Positions 6,790 to 15,274 of a stretch of DNA of 22,734 nucleotides are shown piece by piece. The stretch comes from Methanobacteriota archaeon (GTDB lineage: Archaea; Thermoplasmatota; Poseidoniia; Poseidoniales; Poseidoniaceae). Numbering within the stretch: position 1 is the stretch's first letter; every line of letters begins with the position of its first letter. The stretch covers positions 5,989 through 28,722 of the forward strand of contig PBTA01000026.1 of assembly GCA_002726395.1 (NCBI GenBank), given 5' to 3'. Below the pieces are notes generated by a model. That model made no database searches and was not told the DNA's origin. It worked only from the letters and a program-made list of their open reading frames with translations. The position numbers and the translations under genes are program-made.

Positions 6790-7837
6790 TACGATCTCTC
6801 ATGGCTTTTTTGTGGTCGTCTTGAGCTACATCGATATCTTTGTCAAGTCTTCTGTTTAACATTTCTGCATCCCATACAAGTATTTCTCCCGCTTCGTTGC
6901 CAACAACAACCCGATTATTACTAGCCGCAATATTGCTTATCTTACTACAAGTCATTGTTGCTACCTGTTGGCCACTATCGCAGTAAATTACCTTCAACAG
7001 ACCGTTTAATCCATCTGACTGAGCAACCCAGAAACTTTGGATATTATTAATTTCAAAACCTATCGCCTGGCTAGAGGTCTGAATGTTTTTCATCGACCAC
7101 AATGAAGAGTTATCATTGGACAAGGAATTAATTGAATGCTCTGCAATAATAATCAGGTTTTCATGATTATCTGATAATACTTCATCAATTGATTCTCCCT
7201 CGATGTTGATAATATTGTCCACTGTAGAAGATACATCTCCATTAGCATGGCCAAATATCGGCTTACTACCAATTAATTTCCCAAAGGTAACTGGGGAGTT
7301 TGATGTCAATTGTTGGTAATTTAACTCGCCTTCTTGATTGATTATCGCGATGCCCATTTTTGGCCTGCCTAGTCCGATAATTACCGCATTACTATCAGAA
7401 AAAATTGTCCAAGGCCGCTCATCCATATGTTTTGTCCACAAATTGTTTCCATCAAAGGTAAAACACCAAACTGCTGAATCGATAAAATCATTGTGTTCTA
7501 TATCATACACTGACGATGTAGCATAAACACGGTCTTCATGAATTATCACCTCGTCGGCACTGCCTTCAAGGGCAAATTGCCAAATTAATTCACCAGAATG
7601 CCGACTCAACGCTACAATATGTAGGCCTGCTGTGGCAAAAACAAATTTTTCGTTGGATACAATGCAGCCAATTCTATCTGGCAGGTTGGTTGACCAACTA
7701 TTTTCACCATCGCAGTCCCAGTACGACAACATACCGTTCCAACCGCCGGCGATGATGTCGTTTGATTCATCAATTGATAATGATGAAACCGGTTCACCCA
7801 GTAAACGGGTCATCCAACATGCGCTAGCCATGTTCAT
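6767..7837 (-). CDS. Beta-propeller (WD40/PQQ-like) repeat protein
   Basis: A 356-residue protein without signal peptide that folds by pattern into a beta-propeller. Repeating blades of about 40 residues show the sequence hydrophobic strand, D/N-G turn, W-x-x-x-hydrophobic: for example IIAGGWNGMLSYWDCDGENSWS, HIVALSRHSGELIWQF, WCFTFDGNNLWTKH, SLWSMKN and VVVGNEAGEILVWDAEM near the end. This mix is intermediate between WD40 and PQQ-type propellers. The last 25 residues (HKKAMRDRIKALKKR) are strongly basic and helical, a possible docking tail. Such propellers are protein-binding scaffolds; no partner is identifiable. It is the third gene of the hflX run. The ATG at 7837 has an ATA-rich element centred 28 bases upstream, so it may have its own leaderless promoter; ATGs at codons 3 and 9 are alternatives. 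Confidence 0.8.
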   Translation of the reverse strand: MNMASACWMTRLLGEPVSSLSIDESNDIIAGGWNGMLSYWDCDGENSWSTNLPDRIGCIVSNEKFVFATAGLHIVALSRHSGELIWQFALEGSADEVIIHEDRVYATSSVYDIEHNDFIDSAVWCFTFDGNNLWTKHMDERPWTIFSDSNAVIIGLGRPKMGIAIINQEGELNYQQLTSNSPVTFGKLIGSKPIFGHANGDVSSTVDNIINIEGESIDEVLSDNHENLIIIAEHSINSLSNDNSSLWSMKNIQTSSQAIGFEINNIQSFWVAQSDGLNGLLKVIYCDSGQQVATMTCSKISNIAASNNRVVVGNEAGEILVWDAEMLNRRLDKDIDVAQDDHKKAMRDRIKALKKR

Positions 7838-7861
7838 TAACGCTGTTAGACTGTTCGAGGT

Positions 7862-7870
7862 GATAATACA
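7862..7870 (-). promoter_or_regulatory. Putative TATA box of the beta-propeller gene
   Basis: On the minus strand the sequence TGTATTATCA is centred about 28 bases before the ATG at 7837, the distance expected for a leaderless archaeal transcript. It sits in the 58-base gap after the upstream gene. The match to a TTTATATA consensus is moderate, so this is a tentative call. Confidence 0.35.
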
Positions 7871-7895
7871 GACGGAAGATTGCTCGGGGTTTTGC

Positions 7896-8783
7896 TTAAT
7901 TGAGTGCCCGGCGTGGTTTACTGATGGTAAAAGTTAGAATGAAGGCCACTAAACTAAACATACAAGCAGAATAGTAATGCCCCATAGTAAAAAATGACAG
8001 CACCGATGCTGTTCGAAGCAAGTAAATAGATCCTGTCTTCATTGACCAAATTGCAAAACCTGCTGCGATGACCGCCAAACTGACAAAGCCAATACCGATT
8101 GTCGAATAAATCATTGACGCCCCTGAATCCATAAGCGGGTGATCCATTTGTTTGGCTGAATTATCAATTTCTCTAATTGTACAGTTTGTTGTGCCATCTG
8201 CACATGGCTGGTCAGCAAATGCCTCTTGAGAAGGGACTTCGAAATCAATGCTGGTAAAGCCTATCGGTTCAAATAATGCTGGAGGTGACAGTAGAACTCG
8301 ATTAGAATAAAAATCTTTGAAGTCACTTCTATCAACGATTATATCAACTCTAGTAATACCGGGATCTAATTGTTCAATTTCGAAAAATCCGTCGCTGCTT
8401 GTTTTAACAAAACTAGTGTTCCAGTAATCCTCCTCATACCATGAGATGTAAACTGTTGCGTTATCGATTGGCTCGCCTTCATCATCGTAAACATGGCCGT
8501 TGAAAATAGCGGATTCATCCGGAGCGTTTTGAGCAAACCGAAACACGAACTCATCTGGTCTAACAAGTCCGGATTCTGGTTGCACGAAATCAAGCCCATT
8601 AACTATGCCAAGTAGACAAGTTACTAGAACTAATACTGCTATCGAGTGGCCTACTTTGGTTAGTTCGCTTACTTCGATGGTCAACTTGCTTTCTGTAGTT
8701 GTAAACATCAAGTTGCCGGTTGGTTCAACAAGGCCGGTCAACTCATCGATATAGTCCGAATTCGACACGTCGTCTTCGCCCAT
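7896..8783 (-). CDS. Membrane protein with extracellular carboxypeptidase-regulatory-like domain
   Basis: A 295-residue membrane protein. A cytoplasmic acidic N-terminus of about 42 residues is followed by a membrane segment (about 43-65, VGHSIAVLVLVTCLLGIVNG). The extracellular part (about 85-165) is a carboxypeptidase-regulatory-like / prealbumin-like beta-sandwich: FNGHVYDDEGEPIDNATVYISW, then TSSDGFFEIEQLDPG, the standard G-x-V-x-D-x-x-G-x-P-I ... DGxFxIxxLxPG signature. A short cysteine-containing linker (PCADGTTNC) leads to about three C-terminal membrane segments. Domains of this kind stabilise or bind on the cell surface and have no catalysis of their own. It lies 20 bases after hflX and 58 bases before the propeller gene, so a common transcript is likely. 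Function unknown. Confidence 0.78.
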   Translation of the reverse strand: MGEDDVSNSDYIDELTGLVEPTGNLMFTTTESKLTIEVSELTKVGHSIAVLVLVTCLLGIVNGLDFVQPESGLVRPDEFVFRFAQNAPDESAIFNGHVYDDEGEPIDNATVYISWYEEDYWNTSFVKTSSDGFFEIEQLDPGITRVDIIVDRSDFKDFYSNRVLLSPPALFEPIGFTSIDFEVPSQEAFADQPCADGTTNCTIREIDNSAKQMDHPLMDSGASMIYSTIGIGFVSLAVIAAGFAIWSMKTGSIYLLRTASVLSFFTMGHYYSACMFSLVAFILTFTISKPRRALN

Positions 8784-8803
8784 GAAGTTGCTAGAACTTC
8801 TTC

Positions 8804-10207
8804 CTACTTGACTCCAATGCGCCCATTAGAATTTGCTATAATTCTAGCAAGCGATTGTTCGCTAATCCACACTTCCATTGCTATTGTCCCTTCTGCGTCT
8901 ACTGTTTTGTCAATAACCATAGCAGCATCATATACATCAGCCACATATCCTTCGATATTTCTGCCTACGTCTGCTTGAGTAAGTAGTAGAGTGGTTGGTT
9001 GGCCAAATAGCATTACGAGCATCTCATCCTGTAATTTGTCAATTCCAAGGTTTTGATGGACTGAAATAGCCATTGGTTTATTATAGCCACAATCTATTAC
9101 CATGGCTTCTTTTTGCGCGAGTTCTTCTGGTGCTAATGATTCAATCTTAGTTAAAACACACATTATTTTACGCTCAGCAATTATTTCTTCAGCTTGGTCT
9201 TCGCTAAGATATCTAGTATTGATTTCCCGGCGCGTTGCAGAAAGTTTTCGCTCAAATTCGCTTAATTTATCCGTTGCATCAACAAGCAACAGCAGCATAT
9301 CGCATTCTAACGCTTCGGCAAGTGTGGCTCTAAATGCATCAAGTGTTGCATTAGGCAAGTTATCGATAAACCCAATAGTATCGGCAAGCAATACTCTTGG
9401 ACTCGTTGCAAGACGGCCAACTGTTGTCTCTAGAGTGGAAAATAACTTGTCTTCTACAAGTACTTCTTTACCGGACATTTTGAGGAAAAAACTAGATTTC
9501 CCTGCATTGGTATATCCGGCAATACCTACTGTCACCGCACCACTTCTCATTCTTTGGCGCCGCCTCTCTGCTTGCGCTTTTGAGTGCTTTTGTTGGCGTT
9601 TTCTCAAAGAGGTTAATTCGCGATTGATGTTAGCGATTACCGCTTGTAATGCAGTCACACCGCCTCCACCATACCCGGCTCTCTCCCCAGTTGTTGTTTG
9701 GTTCGCAAGTTCTCTAAGCACGGTTCTGTCTGATTGTAATCTAGCAATCCTTACCTGTGTTCTTGCTTCTAATGAGTTGGCGTGTGAAGTAAATAATGAA
9801 AGTAATAATCGTACCCGATCCCACACCTCTACTCCTGCAGCCTCGCTTACTGCAACAAGTTGTCTAGGCGTTGCATTGGTGTGAATAAGCACCAAATCGA
9901 CTTTTGACCATGGGTGGCCGTCAACCCGCAGTCTAAGTTCATCTGCTACATCTTGTAATCGGCCTTTGCCAAAATAACCCTTGGCATCGATTGAACCTGG
10001 CTGGATAATTTTCTCGACAATAATTATTCCCATTGTTTCAACTAATTGGCAGAACTCGTTCGTGTCCTCTACGCCGCGAACTAATAGCAGTGCTTGGCGG
10101 CCTTGATGATTAGTACGTGCCTCACCTAGTGATACACCTCCTGCTCCAGCTAGAACCTCGTAATTTGGTTCTTGCTTCGCCATATTTGCCCCAAGAGTCA
10201 TCCTCAT
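8804..10207 (-). CDS. hflX: HflX-type ribosome-associated GTPase with unusual G4/G5 motifs
   Basis: A 467-residue GTPase of the HflX family, proteins that bind the large ribosomal subunit and split or rescue stalled ribosomes in bacteria. The layout is standard: an N-terminal GTP-binding-protein N domain with YFGKGRLQDVADEL near residue 80, a coiled-coil linker with the glycine stretch GYGGGG near residue 180 and a Lys/Arg/Gln-rich helix, then the G domain with G1 GYTNAGKSS, G2 region TLETTVGRL and G3 DTIGF. The G4 position reads VLTKIESL where the family has NKxD, and the G5 position reads ISVHQN where the family has SA. A C-terminal extension of about 60 residues follows. Starts at 10207, 10201 and 10183 are all possible; the last gives MAKQEPNY. 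It is divergent from pcc1 and heads the run with the two genes downstream. Confidence 0.9.
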   Translation of the reverse strand: MRMTLGANMAKQEPNYEVLAGAGGVSLGEARTNHQGRQALLLVRGVEDTNEFCQLVETMGIIIVEKIIQPGSIDAKGYFGKGRLQDVADELRLRVDGHPWSKVDLVLIHTNATPRQLVAVSEAAGVEVWDRVRLLLSLFTSHANSLEARTQVRIARLQSDRTVLRELANQTTTGERAGYGGGGVTALQAVIANINRELTSLRKRQQKHSKAQAERRRQRMRSGAVTVGIAGYTNAGKSSFFLKMSGKEVLVEDKLFSTLETTVGRLATSPRVLLADTIGFIDNLPNATLDAFRATLAEALECDMLLLLVDATDKLSEFERKLSATRREINTRYLSEDQAEEIIAERKIMCVLTKIESLAPEELAQKEAMVIDCGYNKPMAISVHQNLGIDKLQDEMLVMLFGQPTTLLLTQADVGRNIEGYVADVYDAAMVIDKTVDAEGTIAMEVWISEQSLARIIANSNGRIGVK

Positions 10208-10231
10208 ATCAGCCCACCCCCTCGAAGGGCC

Positions 10232-10456
10232 ATGGTCGAATCTTACACCGCCACAATTCAGTGGAATGGAGATGCTGTTCTGGGCACCGTGTTATTGGCC
10301 GCTGCTAGCCGTCCGGGTTGCTCGGCAAAGTTAACAGAAAGTGACGGAATAGTAGAGTTAGAAATAGTGGTTGAAGATTCTTCAATGCAGTCTCTAAGAG
10401 ATAGAGTTGACGAGTTAATGGTCGCATTAGCTGATATTGAAGAAAGTCACTGTTGA
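10232..10456 (+). CDS. pcc1: KEOPS complex subunit Pcc1
   Basis: A 74-residue protein that matches the Pcc1 subunit of KEOPS, the complex that makes the universal tRNA modification t6A at position 37 together with Kae1, Bud32 and Cgi121. Pcc1 is the small dimerising subunit. Seen: a first strand YTATIQWNGDAVLGTVLLAAA, a central strand pair ending VELEIVVEDSS and a C-terminal helix SLRDRVDELMVALADIEE, the beta-beta-alpha arrangement and length of archaeal Pcc1, including the S/D-x-x-x-L-R pattern at the helix start. I chose the ATG at 10232; an upstream in-frame ATG at 10172 would run into hflX and adds a proline/histidine-rich stretch unlike the family. It is convergent with the exonuclease III gene with two bases between stop codons. 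No other KEOPS gene is in the window. Confidence 0.82.
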   Translation: MVESYTATIQWNGDAVLGTVLLAAASRPGCSAKLTESDGIVELEIVVEDSSMQSLRDRVDELMVALADIEESHC

Positions 10457-10458
10457 CT

Positions 10459-11235
10459 TCATTTAAGATCTAATATCACTGGTGCATGATCAGAAATATC
10501 AAGACCTCCTTGCCGCTCAATGCGGACATCTTTGACTAATTTCTTGGCTGCTTGGTTAAGCAAGAAATAATCTATTCTCCAGCCTCTATCTTTTGCTCTA
10601 GCTTGTCCACGATTTGACCACCAACTGTATTGCTGGACGCCGTGGCCCACATGCTCCCTAAACACATCGTGCCAACCATCGTCTAATAATTGTGAAAACC
10701 ATGCTCGTTCTTGTGGCAAAAAACCACTCATCTTAGCGTTGCCTTTGGGATTCCAAATATCATCTTCAGTATGAGCAACATTAAGATCGCCACAAACCAC
10801 TACAGGGGTTTCATATGACAGATAGGGTTGCAGGAAATCGCGCCATTCCGCCATCCATGTTTCTTTGAAATGCTGTCTTTCCTCGCCACTTGAACCGCTG
10901 GGCAGATATGTGTTGATACAAGTTATTGCTCCGTGTTTTGTAACAATTATTCTGCCTTCTGAATCATTTGGGTCAACCGCTGAGGGTTTGCCGGTTTGAA
11001 TTACTTCCATTGGACTACGGGAGATTGTTGCAACGCCGGAATAGCCCTTTTTTTCTGCGGTATGAAGGTGGTGAGCATAGCCTTCTGGCCATGACCAATT
11101 TTTGGGTAATTGTTCTGGTAAGGCTCTAACCTCCTGTAGCATCCAAATATCTGCGTCAATCGACTCAAAATATCCGTCAATGCCCTTTCTTATGGCGGCT
11201 CTAATTCCATTTACGTTCCACGATACTAGTCGCAT
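10459..11235 (-). CDS. xthA: Exonuclease III / AP endonuclease
   Basis: A 258-residue enzyme of the exonuclease III (ExoIII/APE1) family, which cuts DNA 5' to abasic sites and trims 3' ends in base excision repair. All active-site elements are visible: WNVNGIRA at residues 6-13, the metal-binding glutamate in MLQEVRA (Glu35), the tyrosine in NTYLPSG near 102, GDLNVAH near 147, the W-x-I-D-Y-F substrate-binding strand near 222 and the terminal SDHAPV with Asp249 and His250. Length equals the bacterial-type family. It is the last gene of the long minus-strand series, 43 bases after the FAD oxidoreductase, and its end nearly touches pcc1. The sequence is of the E. coli Xth subtype; vertical or horizontal origin would need a tree. 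Confidence 0.95.
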   Translation of the reverse strand: MRLVSWNVNGIRAAIRKGIDGYFESIDADIWMLQEVRALPEQLPKNWSWPEGYAHHLHTAEKKGYSGVATISRSPMEVIQTGKPSAVDPNDSEGRIIVTKHGAITCINTYLPSGSSGEERQHFKETWMAEWRDFLQPYLSYETPVVVCGDLNVAHTEDDIWNPKGNAKMSGFLPQERAWFSQLLDDGWHDVFREHVGHGVQQYSWWSNRGQARAKDRGWRIDYFLLNQAAKKLVKDVRIERQGGLDISDHAPVILDLK

Positions 11236-11278
11236 AGTTTACCGGTCAAGCCGGCAGTGAATAACGATTTCATATCCG

Positions 11279-12409
11279 TCATTTTGTTGGGTGTAGCTGC
11301 GTTACTGCTTTGGCAGCGCTTTTACCCGTATCTGCTGCTGCATCTGAAAGAACATATTCTGAACTTACCCACTGACCAGCGAGTAGAATATTGTTTTTAG
11401 CAAAAATACTCCCATCCACGCTGCCCTGATAGCTTACAATGATACTAGATTGGCGTAAATCAGTAACGATATTGTCTTGCCATCCAGAAATGTGTTTGTC
11501 CAAAAAATCAGCCAATTTTGCCGAGCGTTGTTTTGCTGATTGGTATGCTTTACTGGCGCCGTTTAATCCGCCAACAGCAATTGCGGAAATATGTGACCCA
11601 CCAGCGCCAAGTCTAGGTTGGATAGCAATGTTATCAAATACTGCCATTTTACTATCTGGATTAACGATTGCGTGTTTGCCCGACATTGGTTTTGAAGAGA
11701 TTCCTGCCTCGATAAAACTAGCTGTTATTTTATTGAGATTAGCAAATTCTTGCCTAGTTAAATCCTCATCCACGGATTCAAGCAATTGTCTGGCCATGTT
11801 TACCCCACAAGCCAATATTACTGCATCGCATTCAACCTCGCGGCCGTCGGTCAAGCAAACTTTGTTTTTGTTAATATTGGCTATCTCGCAATTTGTTTCG
11901 ATTAGTACGCCTATTTCATCTAGCGCCGCACCAAGCCTGCCTACCAAACCTATCCATCCCTCATTTGAGATACATAGCTTGCCCTTACGGAGTGATTTAC
12001 TGCGTTTTTGATTATCCCTGCCGCCCCAATTAGTCAGGAAGTTTACGGCTTGAAAGTATGGGTTTGTCGCCTCCTGATTTCTCAAGGCTCGGAGATTTTC
12101 CGCTGCTTGTTTGATATTGCCTGTTGGTCGAATTAAGCCGTGACCTGCTGCTTCAATTTTGTCTAATCGCAGAGGTTTCAATGAGATTTTCGTTCTGCTT
12201 AGCTTGTGACATAATTGGTAGAATGGCCCCTTTTTATCTAGTAAATGGGGGCCGTAGTGAAGTGAAAATCCATCGACATTTTGTGATGTGCCTCGCCCGC
12301 CTATGCGTGAGGATTTTTCCAGTAAAACAACGTGATGTCCATATGATGATGCATGTATTGCCGCGGATAGACCAGCAATCCCCGCTCCGACAATTATTAC
12401 TCGCGCCAC
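11279..12409 (-). CDS. FAD-dependent oxidoreductase, phytoene-desaturase/amine-oxidase-like
   Basis: A 376-residue flavoprotein. The N-terminus is a classical dinucleotide-binding fold: VIIVGAGIAGLSAAIHA (GxGxxG at residues 8-13) with the acidic end of strand 2 in LLEKSSRIGGRGTS, whose RIGGRG motif is characteristic of the phytoene desaturase / amine oxidase / protoporphyrinogen oxidase group. A second FAD-contact strand, AVILACG, is near residue 200, and a third, ILLAGQWVSS ... DAAADTGKSAA, closes the FAD site at the C-terminus. It is about 100 residues shorter than true carotenoid desaturases. The substrate is probably hydrophobic (isoprenoid, polyene or amine), but cannot be named. Translation starts at a GTG. 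It lies between a LURP-one-like gene (53 bases upstream) and the exonuclease III gene on the same strand. Confidence 0.85.
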   Translation of the reverse strand: MARVIIVGAGIAGLSAAIHASSYGHHVVLLEKSSRIGGRGTSQNVDGFSLHYGPHLLDKKGPFYQLCHKLSRTKISLKPLRLDKIEAAGHGLIRPTGNIKQAAENLRALRNQEATNPYFQAVNFLTNWGGRDNQKRSKSLRKGKLCISNEGWIGLVGRLGAALDEIGVLIETNCEIANINKNKVCLTDGREVECDAVILACGVNMARQLLESVDEDLTRQEFANLNKITASFIEAGISSKPMSGKHAIVNPDSKMAVFDNIAIQPRLGAGGSHISAIAVGGLNGASKAYQSAKQRSAKLADFLDKHISGWQDNIVTDLRQSSIIVSYQGSVDGSIFAKNNILLAGQWVSSEYVLSDAAADTGKSAAKAVTQLHPTK

Positions 12410-12462
12410 GGCAATGCTAAACTGTGATTAAGCATGAAACCATTGTTTGGAGGTTTGCTTGA

Positions 12463-13026
12463 TTAGCCTTGTCGGCCTTCAATAGCGGAATTAAGTAGCG
12501 TAATGGCTGCAATCATTCTTCTATCCATTGGGTGGCCTGGTGGTATTGTTAACAACGACTTTTTGATAATTGGGTTAAATTGTTGGTGAATGGTTATACC
12601 TTCGTGGCCGGGAATTTCAAAGTGAAATTTAGCTGGGATAAGTGGTATAAATCGGCGTAGAATAGCAATACTGTCTTCAATTAATTCGCCGTATTGGTTT
12701 CCTTCAACGTCTAGTAGTTTCCAACTATCTTTGATTATTGACTTCATGAAATTTCTCTTTACTGAGCCAATGTGTTCATTGGTTGACAAATCAAAAACGT
12801 CGTAGGTTGCAGCTAAATCAAGGACGCTTCTGGCTTTAATTTGTAATAGGGCTACGGTACATGACTCATCAGCATACAACACAATGTCTTCTTTAATTTT
12901 GAAACGCTTTTGTTTAGAGTAAGCAACAACGTTTCCTTGTAGATCTTTAAACCAAAAGGCTCCACCTAGAATTCGTAAAAATTTTGTTTGGATAAGATAT
13001 TGGTCCATCTCGAATAGGGGGCTCAT
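12463..13026 (-). CDS. LURP-one-related / Tubby-C-like beta-barrel protein
   Basis: A 187-residue protein resembling the LURP-one-related family, which shares the Tubby C-terminal / scramblase fold: a 12-strand beta-barrel around a central helix. Signals seen: MDQYLIQTKFLRILGGAFWFKDLQGNVVAYSKQK near the start (typical Y-x-I-x-x-K...F-x-I-x-D-x-x-G-x-x-x-Y), LLQIKARSVLDLAATYDVFD near 60-80, GSVKRN, DSWKLLDVEGNQYGEL near 115 and the final long hydrophobic helix MDRRMIAAITLLNSAI. Members bind membranes or lipids or have unknown function; catalysis is not known. It has its own TATA-like element 28 bases before the ATG. Placement between an RND permease and an FAD oxidoreductase with a possibly lipophilic substrate suggests an envelope or lipid role, which is inference. 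ATG at codon 7 is an alternative start. Confidence 0.8.
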   Translation of the reverse strand: MSPLFEMDQYLIQTKFLRILGGAFWFKDLQGNVVAYSKQKRFKIKEDIVLYADESCTVALLQIKARSVLDLAATYDVFDLSTNEHIGSVKRNFMKSIIKDSWKLLDVEGNQYGELIEDSIAILRRFIPLIPAKFHFEIPGHEGITIHQQFNPIIKKSLLTIPPGHPMDRRMIAAITLLNSAIEGRQG

Positions 13027-13050
13027 GTTCTTTGGTCACTATTCATTTTG

Positions 13051-13057
13051 ATATAAC
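13051..13057 (-). promoter_or_regulatory. Putative TATA box of the LURP-one-like gene
   Basis: On the minus strand the bases read AGTTATATCAAA, with the TTATAT core centred 28 bases before the ATG at 13026. This spacing fits a leaderless archaeal transcript. It lies in the 37-base gap after the RND permease's downstream boundary, so transcription of the LURP, oxidoreductase and exonuclease genes may be independent of the surface-protein genes. Confidence 0.42.
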
Positions 13058-13063
13058 TATTGG

Positions 13064-15253
13064 CTACTCTTCCTGTTGTTTAATTGCCCCCTCATGAGAA
13101 ACTGTTGAAAGTAGGGTGGCGAGAAATACCGAAATTATGATGGTTAAAGTAAGTAAAACTCCAGTGTCCTTTGCCGGGGGGAATTTGCTAAATGAAACTA
13201 CGAAAAAGACACTGCAAGAAGTGATAGCAGCGCCCCATCTTGCCATATTATCAAATTTCCAAGACGTGATTTTATCACTTGCGTGCGATAGATAGTCAGC
13301 GGCAAATCCCATGCCAAGTAATACCGCTGGAGCAGTATTAACGCCTCTGCCACCAAGGTGGCTGGCCAGTCCATCAACTGCAATACCAACGGCTATTGTA
13401 CCAATGGCTATTCTTGCTGCTCGATTGGTTGAACCGGTCATTGCCCGAGAAATCGTGAATACTATTATTCCAGCAAAAATTATCTGTAAAATTCGTGTCT
13501 GTTCAAATGATTTTGCCAAACTAATTCCGGTGATTAAATCCCCACCAATCTCCCCAGACAAGTCATTATCATCAAGTAAATTTTGAGTATCAAGAGAAAA
13601 TTGGTAAGCTGATTGAGCATTCTCGCCATCAATCACTGCAAGGATAAACGCCCCAGTGACCTCTCCATCAACCCTTAGCCATGGGTCTTTGACCAAAATT
13701 GATTCGGTTGTACTGTCATAGAGGTCATCAAAACTAGAATCTCCGCTTATATCGCCCAATCCTAATACTAATATTTCCCGGGATAAACCAGTATCATAGG
13801 CAATGATATTCGGGTGTTGAACAAATTGTTGTTTGAAATTATTTAGATCACTTAATTCACGGGAATTCTCGTTGTCTAAATCGAAGGTGATGAATACAAT
13901 CGTACTAGATGCTATGACATACAAGTCCCTAAGTTCACTAAGTTCATCCAGTGATTCACTATCCTCGGGTAAGAATTGGTTGATATCTAGCGCCTCAACA
14001 CCAGTAGGAGATGTTACAGCAATCATCACTAAGGCAAGTAGCGCCACCGGCCAGCCCCATTTTATTTTATTTTCAGAAGGAAAATTTACCACATCGTTAA
14101 CTATTGGTGCAGTTCGAGATTTGAGATAATATCCCTCTAGCACAAATCTAGTAAGTAGCCAATCAAAGACAATCCCGATAATCATCACCAGAGCAAGGCC
14201 ACGTTGGGCTTTAATGGGTGAAAACAGTGCTAGGGACACCGCAGCAACCGTTGTTGCCATTGCCAATAGCAATATCTCCCTCACCTCTTTAGTTGGTTTA
14301 TTCGAAGATTTATACCAGAATGCCCCATCAACTGCTACCCCCATTATAATAGGAATAGCAATCCCGTCAATAACTGAAAATTGATAATCAAATAATTGAA
14401 GAAAACCAATTACTGCTAAAACTACCAAACCAACTGAGCCCAGAGTCATTAATGTAGTCTTGATGTCTCTGAAAAACAACCACAAAATTGCCAGCAAAAT
14501 AACAGCAGTTATTGGTAAGATTTTCGATAAGTCGTCCTTAGCGATCAGTTCTGCTTCCTTAAACAGCATATTGACACCGGCCGGCTCAAAGTTAAACTCC
14601 GAGTTGTCAGAAATCTTTTCGCACCAAATCGATAGTTCAGACCAATCTACTGGTTTTTCACTGGAATCAAGCCAAATTAACCATAACAATTCATTGGCCT
14701 GAGGGGGTTGGGTTGCTGATGCTCCAGCAAATTCTGGACATGCCACTCCGATGTTAGATTCCTTTGGCAGCAAAAGTAAAGTGGCCTGAAGGGCGTTGTT
14801 TTCGGCAGCATTTGCCTCCTCTGAGCACCACCCTTCTTCATTGGTTGGCTGCAGAACTTCCCCCCAACTGGTCGCATTGGCTAGGCTCTTATTGCGTGTA
14901 TTAAATGCGCCTTCCCAAGCTGAAAAGGGGGTTTCAAGACGCTGAATATAGACTTTATTCGAATCAAATGAGTAATTTGAATCGGTAGATGTGCGTGCTT
15001 CTTGCTCTATATTGTACAATTGCTCAACGCGTGAGAAGTTGCTGGTTAGCGGACCTAAGTCTTCGTGTTGAACTCGAATTATTAGATACGCTGAAATGGT
15101 TGAATCATTACCTTCTGATTTTATTCTCTGCATTGCTGGGTCTTCAAAGATTGCTTCTGTAGCCATCGAGGTTTGGGGAGGAGAGATTACTGCGGGCAGG
15201 CTAAGGATACATAATGAAATTACTACAATTAATTTCATCCTCTTGGCGCTCAT
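13064..15253 (-). CDS. RND-superfamily (MMPL/Patched-like) permease
   Basis: A 729-residue transporter with the duplicated RND layout: an N-terminal membrane segment (about 7-25), a large extracellular loop (about 30-240), a bundle of about five membrane segments (about 243-375), one more near 400-418, a second loop (about 420-580) and a final bundle (about 590-722). The proton-relay-type aspartates are present: GVAVDGAFWY in the fourth segment of the first half and GMGFAADYLSHA in the equivalent place of the second half, as in MMPL, Patched and hopanoid/lipid exporters. These proteins export lipids, polyketides or other hydrophobic cargo by proton motive force. The substrate cannot be read. 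It begins 21 bases after the stop of the 1768-residue surface-protein gene and shares its strand. A Ser/Asp-rich tail is absent; the C-terminus is short and cytoplasmic. Confidence 0.88.
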   Translation of the reverse strand: MSAKRMKLIVVISLCILSLPAVISPPQTSMATEAIFEDPAMQRIKSEGNDSTISAYLIIRVQHEDLGPLTSNFSRVEQLYNIEQEARTSTDSNYSFDSNKVYIQRLETPFSAWEGAFNTRNKSLANATSWGEVLQPTNEEGWCSEEANAAENNALQATLLLLPKESNIGVACPEFAGASATQPPQANELLWLIWLDSSEKPVDWSELSIWCEKISDNSEFNFEPAGVNMLFKEAELIAKDDLSKILPITAVILLAILWLFFRDIKTTLMTLGSVGLVVLAVIGFLQLFDYQFSVIDGIAIPIIMGVAVDGAFWYKSSNKPTKEVREILLLAMATTVAAVSLALFSPIKAQRGLALVMIIGIVFDWLLTRFVLEGYYLKSRTAPIVNDVVNFPSENKIKWGWPVALLALVMIAVTSPTGVEALDINQFLPEDSESLDELSELRDLYVIASSTIVFITFDLDNENSRELSDLNNFKQQFVQHPNIIAYDTGLSREILVLGLGDISGDSSFDDLYDSTTESILVKDPWLRVDGEVTGAFILAVIDGENAQSAYQFSLDTQNLLDDNDLSGEIGGDLITGISLAKSFEQTRILQIIFAGIIVFTISRAMTGSTNRAARIAIGTIAVGIAVDGLASHLGGRGVNTAPAVLLGMGFAADYLSHASDKITSWKFDNMARWGAAITSCSVFFVVSFSKFPPAKDTGVLLTLTIIISVFLATLLSTVSHEGAIKQQEE

Positions 15254-15274
15254 AACATCACTCAGTGATTAACT

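Noticed and set aside
9102..9884. A 260-codon open frame on the plus strand
   Set aside because: It lies wholly antisense to hflX, whose motifs are clear. Its product is Ser/Ala/Val-rich without motifs, as expected from a mirrored frame.
10219..10230. Small CCCT-CGA-AGGG inverted repeat between hflX and pcc1
   Set aside because: Four-base arms in GC-rich sequence are expected by chance; no further symmetry around it.
11439..12011. A 190-codon open frame on the plus strand
   Set aside because: It is antisense to the FAD oxidoreductase, with low-complexity Ser/Ile/Ala composition and no family marks.
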